NCBI GenBank assembly: GCA_964553135.1
Contig: CAZKJL010000002.1
Location: forward strand, 186,001 to 250,000
DNA length: 64,000 bases
Direction: 5' to 3'
Source of the DNA: CAZKJL01 sp964553135
GTDB taxonomy: Bacteria > Patescibacteriota > Gracilibacteria > Peribacterales > Peribacteraceae
Under the pieces are notes generated by a model. It was given only the letters and a program-made list of their open reading frames with translations. It was not told the DNA's origin and did no database searches. This document shows positions 1-8,626 of this stretch, one piece after another (within the stretch, counting starts at the first letter, position 1; each line of letters begins with the position of its first letter). The translations under genes and the position numbers were made by a program.

Positions 1-1
1 C

Positions 2-1153
2 AGCGCGTTGCCGTCCCAGAGAGATACCAAAGTTCTTCTTGCAGCTCTTACCGATGCGCAGAAATTGGCAGAGGCCGTGCATCGCTTGGGCGAGGATTCG
101 TACGCGCTGCTGCAGGGCGCCACCACCGATACGTCCAGTTTCACCACGAGCGATTTGCAAGGCTATCGTAACACCGTGAACACCAATCGCAGCACGGCCG
201 CAGGGCTTGTGGATGCCGTTGTCACGGCTCAAGCCAACTTGGCAGCCGCTTCGACCGACGAAGGCATTCCGAGCGTCACGCTTCAACAAAAGAAAGATGC
301 GGTCCAAACCGCGACCAATGCCGTGCAGCAGGCCGAGGACAACCTGCAAGTATTGAAGACGCAGACGCCCGGCGACTTGCAATCCATGGAGCATGCGCTC
401 AACTCGGCCGTCGCCACCACCGCCACGAACATTCAGCTGAAGAAGAACGACATCGCGCAGAAATCGACGTCGCTCCAGAAGACGCAGCAGAACCTGAAGG
501 ACTATCAGCTCGTGGCTCCGTTCGACGGCATTCTCACGCACATCGATTACAAGGTCGGTGACAATCTCTTGGACACCGGCGACACCGAAACGGCGGTCTT
601 GCAAAACCGCGACTTCGTCGTCGTCACCATTCCGCTCGACCAAGTGGACGTCGTGCACGTTCGCACGGGTCTTCCCGCCGTCATCGTCTTCGATGCGCTC
701 GTCGGAAAAACGTTCGACGCCGTCATCGACAGCATCGATCCGACTCCCATCGAGCAGTCGGGCGTCGTGTCGTACGAAGTGAAGCTGAAGATGCCGACGC
801 CCCAAAATCTCACCATTCTTTCCGGCATGACCACCACCGTCACCATTGAAACCGAGAAGCGAACGGCGGTTCTCGCCGTACCGAATTTGGCCCTGCAGCA
901 TGCGGGAAACCTCACAACCGTGAAAACCGCGGCGGGTCAGAGCGTTCCCGTTGAAACCGGTCTCACCGACGGCAGGTACACCGAGGTCACGTCGGGTGTT
1001 CGCGAAGGCGAAGGCATCGTTTCCGTGAACATCGTGACGGGCGGAGCATCGTCCGCAAACGCGAATTCCGCACAGCAAATTTTCCGCTTGGGCGGAGGAG
1101 GCGGAAGCTTCGCGGTTCCCGCGGGGGGCGGCGGAGGAGTACGTCGCCAGTAA
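2..1153 (+). CDS. MacA/HlyD-type periplasmic adaptor of an ABC efflux system (5' end missing)
   Basis: The reading frame is open to the window edge, so the true start lies upstream and only about 383 C-terminal residues are visible. A long Ala/Gln/Thr-rich alpha-hairpin (roughly residues 60-170) leads into a lipoyl-like half motif (LVAPFDGILTHIDYKVGDNL) and beta-barrel segments, the order expected of membrane fusion proteins. The tail is a Gly-rich stretch ending in GGGGGVRRQ, which is unusual. The gene is followed after 11 nt by an ABC ATPase and then by a MacB-type permease, so it probably links that pump to export of a small molecule, peptide or lipid. The substrate cannot be inferred. Confidence 0.88.
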   Translation, partial: SALPSQRDTKVLLAALTDAQKLAEAVHRLGEDSYALLQGATTDTSSFTTSDLQGYRNTVNTNRSTAAGLVDAVVTAQANLAAASTDEGIPSVTLQQKKDAVQTATNAVQQAEDNLQVLKTQTPGDLQSMEHALNSAVATTATNIQLKKNDIAQKSTSLQKTQQNLKDYQLVAPFDGILTHIDYKVGDNLLDTGDTETAVLQNRDFVVVTIPLDQVDVVHVRTGLPAVIVFDALVGKTFDAVIDSIDPTPIEQSGVVSYEVKLKMPTPQNLTILSGMTTTVTIETEKRTAVLAVPNLALQHAGNLTTVKTAAGQSVPVETGLTDGRYTEVTSGVREGEGIVSVNIVTGGASSANANSAQQIFRLGGGGGSFAVPAGGGGGVRRQ

Positions 1154-1164
1154 CTTTCTTCGCC

Positions 1165-1830
1165 ATGATCAATCTTCAGAACATCATCAAATCGTACGAT
1201 CTTGGCGAAGAAAAGCTGGTCGTGCTCAAAGGCGTCTCACTCCACATCAAGACGGGGGAATTCGTCGCCATCATGGGGCCGTCGGGTTCCGGAAAATCCA
1301 CGCTGATGAACATCATCGGACTCCTGGATACGCCGAGCGAGGGCTCCTATCTTCTCGAAAAGAAAGAAGTGGCGCGTCTGTCCGAAAACGAACAAGCAGA
1401 GGTCCGAAGCCGTCGCATCGGGTTCGTGTTTCAGGCGTTCAACTTACTCCCGCGCATGCATGCTCTTCGGCAAGTGATGCAGCCTTTATTGTACCAAGGC
1501 GTACATCGTTCCGTGGCTCAAACAAGGGCTGAAGAAGCCCTTCGATCCGTCGGTCTCGGGGACAGAATGGAGCACCTTCCGAGCGAACTTTCGGGCGGAC
1601 AGCAGCAACGCGTGGCCATAGCCCGCGCGCTCGTCACGGACCCCGCCATCATCCTCGCCGACGAGCCGACGGGTGCTCTCGACACGCACACCGGAAAAGA
1701 AGTGATGAGCATTCTCACCGCACTCAACAAAGCCGGAAAAACCATCGTGATGGTGACGCACGAGCCCACCGTCGCCGCGTTCGCTTCCCGCACCATTCAC
1801 ATTCAGGACGGTCTTGTCGCCAAGCCATGA
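1165..1830 (+). CDS. ABC transporter ATP-binding protein, MacB/LolD type
   Basis: This 221-residue ATPase has a Walker A (GPSGSGKST, about residues 38-46), a Q-loop region (FVFQAFNLLPRM), an ABC signature (LSGGQQQRVAIARAL), a Walker B (IILADEPTGALD) and a switch histidine (VTHEP). Length and motifs match the stand-alone ATPases of the MacB/LolD/FtsE group. It lies between the adaptor and the permease and overlaps the permease start by 4 nt (ATGA), which implies translational coupling. It would power extrusion by the FtsX-like permease. No Shine-Dalgarno is seen; the sequence before ATG is pyrimidine-rich. Confidence 0.95.
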   Translation: MINLQNIIKSYDLGEEKLVVLKGVSLHIKTGEFVAIMGPSGSGKSTLMNIIGLLDTPSEGSYLLEKKEVARLSENEQAEVRSRRIGFVFQAFNLLPRMHALRQVMQPLLYQGVHRSVAQTRAEEALRSVGLGDRMEHLPSELSGGQQQRVAIARALVTDPAIILADEPTGALDTHTGKEVMSILTALNKAGKTIVMVTHEPTVAAFASRTIHIQDGLVAKP

Positions 1831-3050
1831 ACATTCTCGAGAACATCAGAGGCGCGCTCGGTTCCATCGCCAGCAACAAGTTGCGGTCGGCGCTCACCAT
1901 GCTCGGCATCATCATCGGCGTGGCGTCGGTCGTTCTGCTCGTCGCCATCGGCCAAGGCACGCAACGCAGCGTCACGTCGCGCATCCAGAGTCTCGGCACC
2001 AACTTGCTCACCATTTCGCCCGGCAGTCCGAGCCAGACCAACGTTCGTTTTACCGGAGGAGGTCAGACTTCGGGCACGCTTTCCCAAGATGACGTCGACG
2101 CCGTTTCTGAGCATATGGACGGCATCCAGGCCCTGTCGCCGGAACTGCGCAGTCGTCAGCAGGCCATCGTGGGCAGCAGGAACACGTCCACCAACGTCAT
2201 CGGTGCGGTGCCCGACTACGCGCCCGCCCACAACGTCACCATGTCGTACGGCAACTTCATCACCGCCGAGAACAACGCGAACTACGACAAGGTCGCCGTG
2301 CTCGGTTCGCAGACCCTCACGACGCTTTTCCCCGACACACCGAACGCGCTCGGCGAGTCCGTTCGCATCGGCAACAATATTTTCACCGTTGTCGGTGTGG
2401 CTGCCTCCAAAGGACAGCAGGGCATCTCGAACGTCGACGACAGCATCTTCGTGCCGCTCTCCACCATGCAGCAACGCATCACCGGCTCGCAGTCCGTGAA
2501 CTCCATCGCCGTATCCGTGAAAACGCAGGAAGACATGACGCGCGTGCAGCAAATTCTCACCGCCGTACTCATGAATGAGCACCGCATCACCGATGCCGCA
2601 AAGCAGGACTTCACCATCCTCAACCAAGCCGACGCCGTGGATACGCTCAACCAAGTTACCGGAGTCTTCACGCTCCTCCTCGGCGGCATCGCGGCGATTT
2701 CGCTTCTCGTCGGAGGCATCGGCGTCATGAACATCATGTTGGTGTCGGTGACCGAACGCACGCGCGAAATCGGCATTCGCAAAGCCATCGGCGCCAAGAA
2801 GCGCGACATCATGGTGCAGTTCCTCATCGAGTCCACGGTCCTCAGCGTACTCGGCGGGCTCATCGGCATCGTCATCAGCTTCATCGGTTCATGGATCGTG
2901 AGCACGCAATTTTCCCTGGACGCAAGCATCGCGTTTTCATCGGTACTTTTGGCATTCGGTTTCTCGGTGGGCGTCGGCATGTTTTTCGGCATGCTGCCGG
3001 CCTATAAAGCCGCGGGACTCAAGCCCATTCAGGCCCTGCGTTACGAGTAG
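1827..3050 (+). CDS. MacB/FtsX-type ABC transporter permease
   Basis: This 407-residue protein starts with a transmembrane helix (about residues 18-42). A large extracytoplasmic MacB-like domain follows (about 45-270), and then three C-terminal helices (about 280-305, 330-355, 370-397) with the FtsX-family stretch VTERTREIGIRKAIGAKKRD between the first two. This is the half-transporter architecture whose ATPase is a separate protein, as in many Gram-positive and CPR systems. It is the last gene of a three-gene operon closed by a hairpin just after the stop codon. The substrate is unknown. Confidence 0.93.
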   Translation: MNILENIRGALGSIASNKLRSALTMLGIIIGVASVVLLVAIGQGTQRSVTSRIQSLGTNLLTISPGSPSQTNVRFTGGGQTSGTLSQDDVDAVSEHMDGIQALSPELRSRQQAIVGSRNTSTNVIGAVPDYAPAHNVTMSYGNFITAENNANYDKVAVLGSQTLTTLFPDTPNALGESVRIGNNIFTVVGVAASKGQQGISNVDDSIFVPLSTMQQRITGSQSVNSIAVSVKTQEDMTRVQQILTAVLMNEHRITDAAKQDFTILNQADAVDTLNQVTGVFTLLLGGIAAISLLVGGIGVMNIMLVSVTERTREIGIRKAIGAKKRDIMVQFLIESTVLSVLGGLIGIVISFIGSWIVSTQFSLDASIAFSSVLLAFGFSVGVGMFFGMLPAYKAAGLKPIQALRYE

Positions 3051-3059
3051 TGATTCGGT

Positions 3060-3090
3060 GCCGTTTTCCCTGGTAAAAACGGCTTATTTC
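3060..3090 (+). terminator. Stem-loop after the ABC efflux operon
   Basis: An 8-bp perfect stem (GCCGTTTT at 3060-3067 with AAAACGGC at 3076-3083) encloses a 8-nt loop and is followed by TTATTT. It sits 10 nt after the permease stop, so it is a plausible intrinsic terminator. The T-run is interrupted. Confidence 0.65.
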
Positions 3091-3093
3091 TGC

Positions 3094-3099
3094 TAAAAT
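3094..3099 (+). promoter_or_regulatory. Extended -10 box for the alpha-glucan operon
   Basis: TAAAAT is preceded by TGC (a TGn extended -10) and lies 44 nt before the GT4 start codon. No good -35 is present. The predicted leader of about 38 nt contains an alternating CGCG(T/C)G stretch and ends in GACACAAACACAC without a Shine-Dalgarno. Confidence 0.55.
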
Positions 3100-3143
3100 A
3101 ATAAGATTTCTCGCGCGCGTGCGCGTGAGGGACACAAACACAC

Positions 3144-4349
3144 ATGTCGAAGCACACACTGATGTTCGGCTGGGAGTATCCGCCCGCTCACTTGGGCGGA
3201 CTCGGAGTGGCATGCCAGGGCATCGTTCGCGGGCTGCTTCATCACGGTGCGAAAGTCACGTTGGTCCTGCCGCACTCGGCGTCCGAGGAAGACGGCGTCA
3301 CGATTCTGTCGCCGCAGATGCAGGTGAACGGAGACGTGCTCACGGTGCCGTCCATTCTGCAGCCCTACGACGGATTTTCCACGTACGCATCGCGCTTGTC
3401 CGAGATGTCCGTCGACGACGGACTGCAGCAGCTCTACGGGGCCAACTTGGGCGAAGAAGTGCAGCGTTTCACCGAGGCCGCCGTTGCCATGACGAAGCAC
3501 GTGAATCCCGATGTCATTCATACGCACGACTGGATGACCATTGAGGCCGGCGTGCGCGCCGCCACGTATCACGATGCTCCGCTCGTCGCTCACGTGCACG
3601 CCACGGAGCTCGACCGCACCGAGTTCAAGCCGAATCCGTGGATCATGAAGCGCGAAATGGCGGGCCTCCGCAAAGCGAGTCACGTCATCGCCGTTTCGGG
3701 CTACACCAAGAATCTCCTCGTCCGCGAGTATGGACTTTCCGAAGACAAAATCACGGTGCTCCACAACGGCACGTTCCAAACGAATGCCGGTGCCCACAAC
3801 ATCGGTCCGCAGAAGCATCATCCGCTCGTGCTCTTCCTCGGCCGTCTCACGGTCCAGAAGGGCGCACGCTACTTCATCGAGGCCGCGCGTCTCATCAGCG
3901 ATAAGAATCCCGACGTGCGTTTCGTCGTCGCCGGAGAAGGCTATTTGCTTCCCGAGCTCATTCGCCAAGCCTGTGAGATGAAATTGGCGGACAAAATCGT
4001 CTTCGCCGGCAAAGTCACGTCCAAGGAAGCCGGCAAGCTCTACGCCCACGCCGACTGCTTCGTGATGCCGTCGGTCTCCGAACCCTTCGGTCTCGTGGCA
4101 CTGGAAGCCATCACGCACGGCGCACCCGTCGTGCTCAGCCGCCAGTCGGGCGCCGCCGAGGTCGTCAAAAATTCTCTCGCCGTCGATTTCTGGGACACGA
4201 ACAAGATGGCCGACTGCATCCTCACCGTGCTCCGCGAAGAGCCGCTCCGCAAAGAAATGCGCAGCCAAACGCATCACATTCTCACGAACATCACGTGGAA
4301 CAAACAAGCAGGGAAAATTTTATCCGTCTACGACGATCTCATCCGTTAA
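3144..4349 (+). CDS. GT4-family glycosyltransferase, glycogen/starch-synthase-like
   Basis: This 401-residue GT-B fold enzyme has an N-terminal EYPPAHLGGLGV loop, which corresponds to the nucleotide-sugar and acceptor loop of GT4/GT5 synthases. Its C-terminal half carries LFLGRLTVQKG, GEGYLLPEL and the EX7E motif (SEPFGLVALEA, about residues 312-322). It is the first gene of a tight operon with a GH57 amylase, a GH15 glucoamylase and a ROK kinase (gaps of 5-7 nt). A role in building or extending an alpha-glucan is therefore the best guess. Family membership is secure, but the acceptor is inferred from context alone. Transfer of other hexoses is not excluded. Confidence 0.9.
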   Translation: MSKHTLMFGWEYPPAHLGGLGVACQGIVRGLLHHGAKVTLVLPHSASEEDGVTILSPQMQVNGDVLTVPSILQPYDGFSTYASRLSEMSVDDGLQQLYGANLGEEVQRFTEAAVAMTKHVNPDVIHTHDWMTIEAGVRAATYHDAPLVAHVHATELDRTEFKPNPWIMKREMAGLRKASHVIAVSGYTKNLLVREYGLSEDKITVLHNGTFQTNAGAHNIGPQKHHPLVLFLGRLTVQKGARYFIEAARLISDKNPDVRFVVAGEGYLLPELIRQACEMKLADKIVFAGKVTSKEAGKLYAHADCFVMPSVSEPFGLVALEAITHGAPVVLSRQSGAAEVVKNSLAVDFWDTNKMADCILTVLREEPLRKEMRSQTHHILTNITWNKQAGKILSVYDDLIR

Positions 4350-4356
4350 TTTTCTT

Positions 4357-5667
4357 ATGTCTCACTCCACATCCTCCGTTTGCTTCTACTTCCAGGTCCA
4401 TCAGCCGTATCGGTTGAAAGATCTGCGCATCACCGACATGGGTGCGCTCTTGCCGCAGGAATATTTCGATGACGAGAAAAACCGCGCCGTGTTCCGCAAA
4501 GTGGCCGAGAAGTGTTATTTGCCCGCCAATGCGACGCTTCTTGGAATGCTGAAGCACAACCCCGAGTTCCGCGTCGCGTTTTCCATCTCGGGAGTGTTCT
4601 TGGATCAATGCCGAGAGTACGGTCCCGACGTCCTGGATTCGTTCCGCGCGCTTGCCGAGACCGGTCAGGTGGAGTTTTTGGCCGAGACGTACTACCACTC
4701 GCTCTCGTCCGTGTTCTCTCCCGAGGAATTCTGCGCGCAGGTCGAGAAGCACGCCGAGGAAATCGAAAAACTGTTCGGCAAAAAGCCGACCGTGTTCCGC
4801 AACACCGAGCTCGTGTACTCCAACGAAATCGCCGAAGCCGTGCGGCTCCTGGGTTTCCGCGGCATTCTGGCCGAGGGAGCAGACCGCATCCTGCACGAGA
4901 AAAGCCCAAACGTTCTCTACAAGCCGCCCTCGTTCCTCATGCCTTTGGAATGGCAGCGCGCCGCCGCCAAACATCGGGTGCATTCCACGACGGTTCGCAC
5001 GATGAAAACGCTGCTCAAAAATTACAGACTCTCCGACGACATCGCGTTCCGTTTCGGTGCCGCGCATCGCTCCGCGCATCCGCTCACGGCCGAAACGTTC
5101 GCCGAGTGGATCGCTTCGGCACGGGGACAGTCCGTGAACCTGTTCATGGACTACGAAACGTTCGGTGAGCACCAGTGGGCCGACACCGGCATCTTCAGTT
5201 TCCTCGCCGCACTCCCGCACGAATTCAAGAAGCGAGGAGTCGCCGCACTCACGCCCTCGCAGGTCATCGGTCGTTACGGACGCAAGAAGCTTCCCACGCT
5301 CGATGCCCACGCTCCCGTGTCGTGGGCCGATACCGAACGCGATCTCTCGGCATGGCGCGGCAACCATCTGCAAGAAGCGGCGCTCGCCGGCATTTACGCT
5401 CTCGAAAAAGCCGTGAAGGCCCTCAAGAACGCCGAGCTCCTCGACATTTGGCGCAAGCTCCAGACCTCCGATCACTTCTACTACCTGTGCACCAAGTATT
5501 GGTCCGACGGAGACGTGCACAAATACTTCAGTCCGTACGAGTCTCCGTACGAGGCGTATCGCAGATACAGTCACGCCCTCGAGGGATTCAAAACGATTCT
5601 CGAGAATGCGGCAAAGAAGCCTTCCAAGAAGCCCGTGAAAATCCGTATCAAACGCACTTCCCGTTAA
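4357..5667 (+). CDS. Glycoside hydrolase family 57 alpha-amylase/alpha-glucanotransferase
   Basis: This 436-residue protein contains the GH57 conserved regions. Region 1 is FQVHQPYRLKDL near residue 13. The nucleophile region is FRNTELVYSNE (about residues 147-157), and the acid/base region is LFMDYETFGEHQW (about 262-274). The length suits the amylase subgroup better than the longer branching enzymes. It would cleave or rearrange alpha-1,4-glucan made by the neighbouring glycosyltransferase. The C-terminus is very basic (KKPSKKPVKIRIKRTSR). It starts 7 nt after the previous stop and is translationally linked to it. No signal peptide is visible, so a cytoplasmic location is likely. Confidence 0.92.
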   Translation: MSHSTSSVCFYFQVHQPYRLKDLRITDMGALLPQEYFDDEKNRAVFRKVAEKCYLPANATLLGMLKHNPEFRVAFSISGVFLDQCREYGPDVLDSFRALAETGQVEFLAETYYHSLSSVFSPEEFCAQVEKHAEEIEKLFGKKPTVFRNTELVYSNEIAEAVRLLGFRGILAEGADRILHEKSPNVLYKPPSFLMPLEWQRAAAKHRVHSTTVRTMKTLLKNYRLSDDIAFRFGAAHRSAHPLTAETFAEWIASARGQSVNLFMDYETFGEHQWADTGIFSFLAALPHEFKKRGVAALTPSQVIGRYGRKKLPTLDAHAPVSWADTERDLSAWRGNHLQEAALAGIYALEKAVKALKNAELLDIWRKLQTSDHFYYLCTKYWSDGDVHKYFSPYESPYEAYRRYSHALEGFKTILENAAKKPSKKPVKIRIKRTSR

Positions 5668-5672
5668 ACTCT

Positions 5673-7733
5673 ATGCCTCGCTCACTCGTCCTCGGCAACG
5701 GCACGCTCACCGCGACGTTCGACGAGCATCTGCAGCTGCGGGACTTCTACTACCCGTACGTGGGTATGGAAGACCACACGACGTACGGCAAGTTCCACCG
5801 TTTCGGCTTCCTCGTGGAGGGCAAAGGCTTCTCCTGGAGCAACGACGGCTCATGGGTCATCTCGCCGGGCTACGCCGATTCGTCACTCGTCTCGTCGTCC
5901 ATGATGCGGTCCGAGAAATTGCAGCTTGAGGTGGTCTCCGAAGACTTCGTCGATCCCACCAAGAACATCTTGGTTCGCTCGTTCCGCCTGCGTTCGCTCG
6001 ACGGCATGGAACGCAAAGTGCAGTGTTTCTTCCATCACGACTTCTACCTGTACGGCGACAAGCAGAAAGACACGGCGTTCTTTGAGCCGCACACCAAGAG
6101 CGTCATCCACTACCGCCAGCACCGTTACTTCCTCGTGGGCGGCACCACGAGCGACCCCGTGAACTGTTTGCCGAGCGAAATTCCCGATGAATTCCACCCG
6201 CTCAGCCGCGATGAGAAACACATCGATCACTGCGGCATCAACTCGTTCAGCATCGGAAAATCCAACTATCGCGGACTCGAAGGAACGTGGCGCGACGCCG
6301 AAGACGGCGTCCTCGGCCGCTTCCCCGTGGAACAGGGTTCCGTGGACTCCACGGTGGAAATCGACTGTCTCGTCCGCGCCGACCGCGGTACGTGGGTCTA
6401 TCAGTGGGTCTGCGCCGGACAGAAAATTTCGGAGGTCCATGACCTTCAGCATTTCCTGCTCGAGGAAACGCCGGAACAGGTGAAGCAATCCGCCCGCAAC
6501 TACTGGCGCGGCTGGGTGAGTTCGCACGTCGATCCGGGCCCCGGTATCCCCAAGGAAGTCACCGATCTGTACATCCGAAGTCTCCTCACCATCCGCACGC
6601 AGGTCGATAACCACGGCGGCATCGTTGCGGCCAACGACAGCGACATCATGCAGTTCAACCGCGATACGTACACCTACGTGTGGCCCCGTGACGGCGCGTT
6701 CGTCTGCATGGCGCTCACCAATGCCGGGCAAACCGAAGTCGTCCGAAGGTTCATGGAGTTCTGCGCGCGCGCCCAGACCAAAGAGGGTTACTTGCTCCAC
6801 AAGTACAACCCCGACGGTTCGGCCGGTTCCTCGTGGCACCCCTGGTACCGCGGACGCCAGTCGCAGCTGCCCATTCAGGGCGATGAAACGGCGCTGCCGA
6901 TTCTGGCACTCTGGCGTCACTTCGAGAAAACGCAGGACTTCGAGTTCCTGCATCTGCGCTATCAGGACTTCGTGAAAGCCGCAGCGGATTTCCTCGTCCG
7001 CTACACGGAACAGCAAACGGGTTTGCCGCTCGCCAGCTACGACCCGTGGGAAGAGCATCGCGGCATCTTCAGTTACACCACGGCCACCACGGTTGCCGGC
7101 CTCAAGGCCGCGGGCAACATCTCGGCCGCACTCGGTCACTATCGGCATGCCGACCGCTACCACCAAGCTGCGGAAAAGATGGGCGAAGCGATGATCTTCC
7201 ATTTGTACGACGAAGAGTCACATTCGTTCCTCAAGAAGATCAAGCGCGAGAACGGCGTCACCGTGGAGCGCGATACCACTCCCGATGCGAGCTTGGCACT
7301 CCTGTGGCAGCTCGGCGTCATTCCCGCCGACGATCCGCGCATGGTTTCCACCATGCAGCGCCTGGAGCAGATGCTCACCGTGAATACGCCCGTCGGCGGC
7401 ATCGCTCGGTACACCAATGACTACTACCAGACCGTGACTCCGCCCACCAAAGACATTCCGGGCAACCCGTGGATCATCACGACGCTGTGGCTCGCGCAGT
7501 GGCGCATCGCCACCGCGAAGTCGCTTGCCGAATTGGAGCGCCCCATGAAGGCACTTCTGTGGGCGCATTCCAAGGCGTCGGTTGCCGGTCTTCTCCCCGA
7601 GCAAATGCATCCGCTCACGGGTGAGCCGCTTTCCGTGTCTCCGCTCACGTGGAGCCACGCGGTGTTCGTGGACACCGTCATCACGTACGCCAAAAAACTC
7701 AAACTTCTCGGAGGACAGCCGTCCGCCGAGTGA
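5673..7733 (+). CDS. Glycoside hydrolase family 15 glucoamylase-like protein
   Basis: The frame is open far upstream, but the ATG at 5673, 5 nt after the GH57 stop, begins the typical GH15 start MPRSLVLGNGTLTATFDEH. The 686-residue product has a beta-rich N-terminal domain. An (alpha/alpha)6 barrel follows, with VWPRDGAFVCMAL and QGDETALPILALW (the catalytic acid Glu is in the latter), and late PEQMHPLTGEPLSVSPLTWSH, which holds the base Glu. It should release glucose from the non-reducing ends of alpha-glucan and feed the ROK kinase encoded next. No secretion signal is seen. Confidence 0.93.
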   Translation: MPRSLVLGNGTLTATFDEHLQLRDFYYPYVGMEDHTTYGKFHRFGFLVEGKGFSWSNDGSWVISPGYADSSLVSSSMMRSEKLQLEVVSEDFVDPTKNILVRSFRLRSLDGMERKVQCFFHHDFYLYGDKQKDTAFFEPHTKSVIHYRQHRYFLVGGTTSDPVNCLPSEIPDEFHPLSRDEKHIDHCGINSFSIGKSNYRGLEGTWRDAEDGVLGRFPVEQGSVDSTVEIDCLVRADRGTWVYQWVCAGQKISEVHDLQHFLLEETPEQVKQSARNYWRGWVSSHVDPGPGIPKEVTDLYIRSLLTIRTQVDNHGGIVAANDSDIMQFNRDTYTYVWPRDGAFVCMALTNAGQTEVVRRFMEFCARAQTKEGYLLHKYNPDGSAGSSWHPWYRGRQSQLPIQGDETALPILALWRHFEKTQDFEFLHLRYQDFVKAAADFLVRYTEQQTGLPLASYDPWEEHRGIFSYTTATTVAGLKAAGNISAALGHYRHADRYHQAAEKMGEAMIFHLYDEESHSFLKKIKRENGVTVERDTTPDASLALLWQLGVIPADDPRMVSTMQRLEQMLTVNTPVGGIARYTNDYYQTVTPPTKDIPGNPWIITTLWLAQWRIATAKSLAELERPMKALLWAHSKASVAGLLPEQMHPLTGEPLSVSPLTWSHAVFVDTVITYAKKLKLLGGQPSAE

Positions 7734-7738
7734 TTCCC

Positions 7739-8626
7739 ATGGCCGCCGCATCCACCATCATCGGCATCGACCTCGGCGGCACCAAAACGGCCGTCGCGCT
7801 CTTCGATGCCGAGTCCATGAAGCAGCTCACCATCAAAGTGATTCCCACCGATGCCAAGCGCGGGTTCAAAGCCGTGCTCGCCATGCTGCTCGCCGAAATC
7901 GCCGCCATCCGTACGGAGAGTACCGTCGCCATCGGTCTCGGTGTCCCCGGTTTCATCGATACGAACACCGGAACAATCGTCACCATGCCCAACATTCCGG
8001 GCGCCGAAGGCATGGAGCTTGCCGCGTGCATTCAATACGAAACGCACTTGCCCACGGTCGTCGAAAACGATGCACGCTGCTTCGCGTACGCCGAAGCACT
8101 CATCGGTGCGGGCAAAGATCGCTCCGTCGTGCTCGGTATCGCTCTCGGTACGGGGGTGGGCGGAGGCATCGTCGTCGATAAAAAAATCTTCCACGGTTCA
8201 CGCGGGTACGCCGGCGAGATCGGGCACCTTCTGCTCGTCCCCGGTCAACCGCCGTACGAGACCAAAGACAAGCGCGGCGACGTGGAACAGTTCCTCTCCG
8301 GCACGGCCATGGGCCGTCGTTGCGAGGCCGCCAAACGTCCGCAGGATTATCTGGAGGGGGAAGTGTGCGGATTCATGCAGCCCCACGTGCTGCGCGAAGT
8401 CGCGTGGCTCGTCGTGGACGTCATGCACGTGCTCGATCCGTCCATCGTCATTTTGGGAGGCAGTGCCGGACGCGCACTCAAGCCGCATCTGCCCGCCATT
8501 CGCAAGGAACTTGGGGCGTGGCTCGTGAAGGGCATCACGCCGCCGGAACTCATCTGCGGAAGCGTCACCGACGCCGCAGTGAAGGGCGCCGGCTTGCTTG
8601 CCGCATCGATGATCAAAAAGAATTAG
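7739..8626 (+). CDS. ROK-family sugar kinase, probable glucokinase
   Basis: This 295-residue protein has the N-terminal phosphate-binding loop IGIDLGGTKTAVALFD. VENDARCFAYAEAL contains the catalytic Asp, and GIALGTGVGGGIVVDKKIFHG, GYAGEIGHLLL and C-terminal VILGGSAGRA follow. The usual ROK zinc signature (CxCGxxGCxE) is absent: the segment reads RGDVEQFLSGTAM with no cysteines. Start choice follows the ATG 5 nt after the GH15 stop and the immediate ROK homology. Placement after a glucoamylase makes glucose the likely substrate. Its TAG stop overlaps the stop codon of the convergent membrane protein (TTAG). Confidence 0.9.
   Translation: MAAASTIIGIDLGGTKTAVALFDAESMKQLTIKVIPTDAKRGFKAVLAMLLAEIAAIRTESTVAIGLGVPGFIDTNTGTIVTMPNIPGAEGMELAACIQYETHLPTVVENDARCFAYAEALIGAGKDRSVVLGIALGTGVGGGIVVDKKIFHGSRGYAGEIGHLLLVPGQPPYETKDKRGDVEQFLSGTAMGRRCEAAKRPQDYLEGEVCGFMQPHVLREVAWLVVDVMHVLDPSIVILGGSAGRALKPHLPAIRKELGAWLVKGITPPELICGSVTDAAVKGAGLLAASMIKKN

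Noticed and set aside
5175..5672. N-terminal extension of the GH15 gene
   Set aside because: It lies in the GH57 coding sequence and is Arg/Ser-rich; homology begins at ATG 5673.
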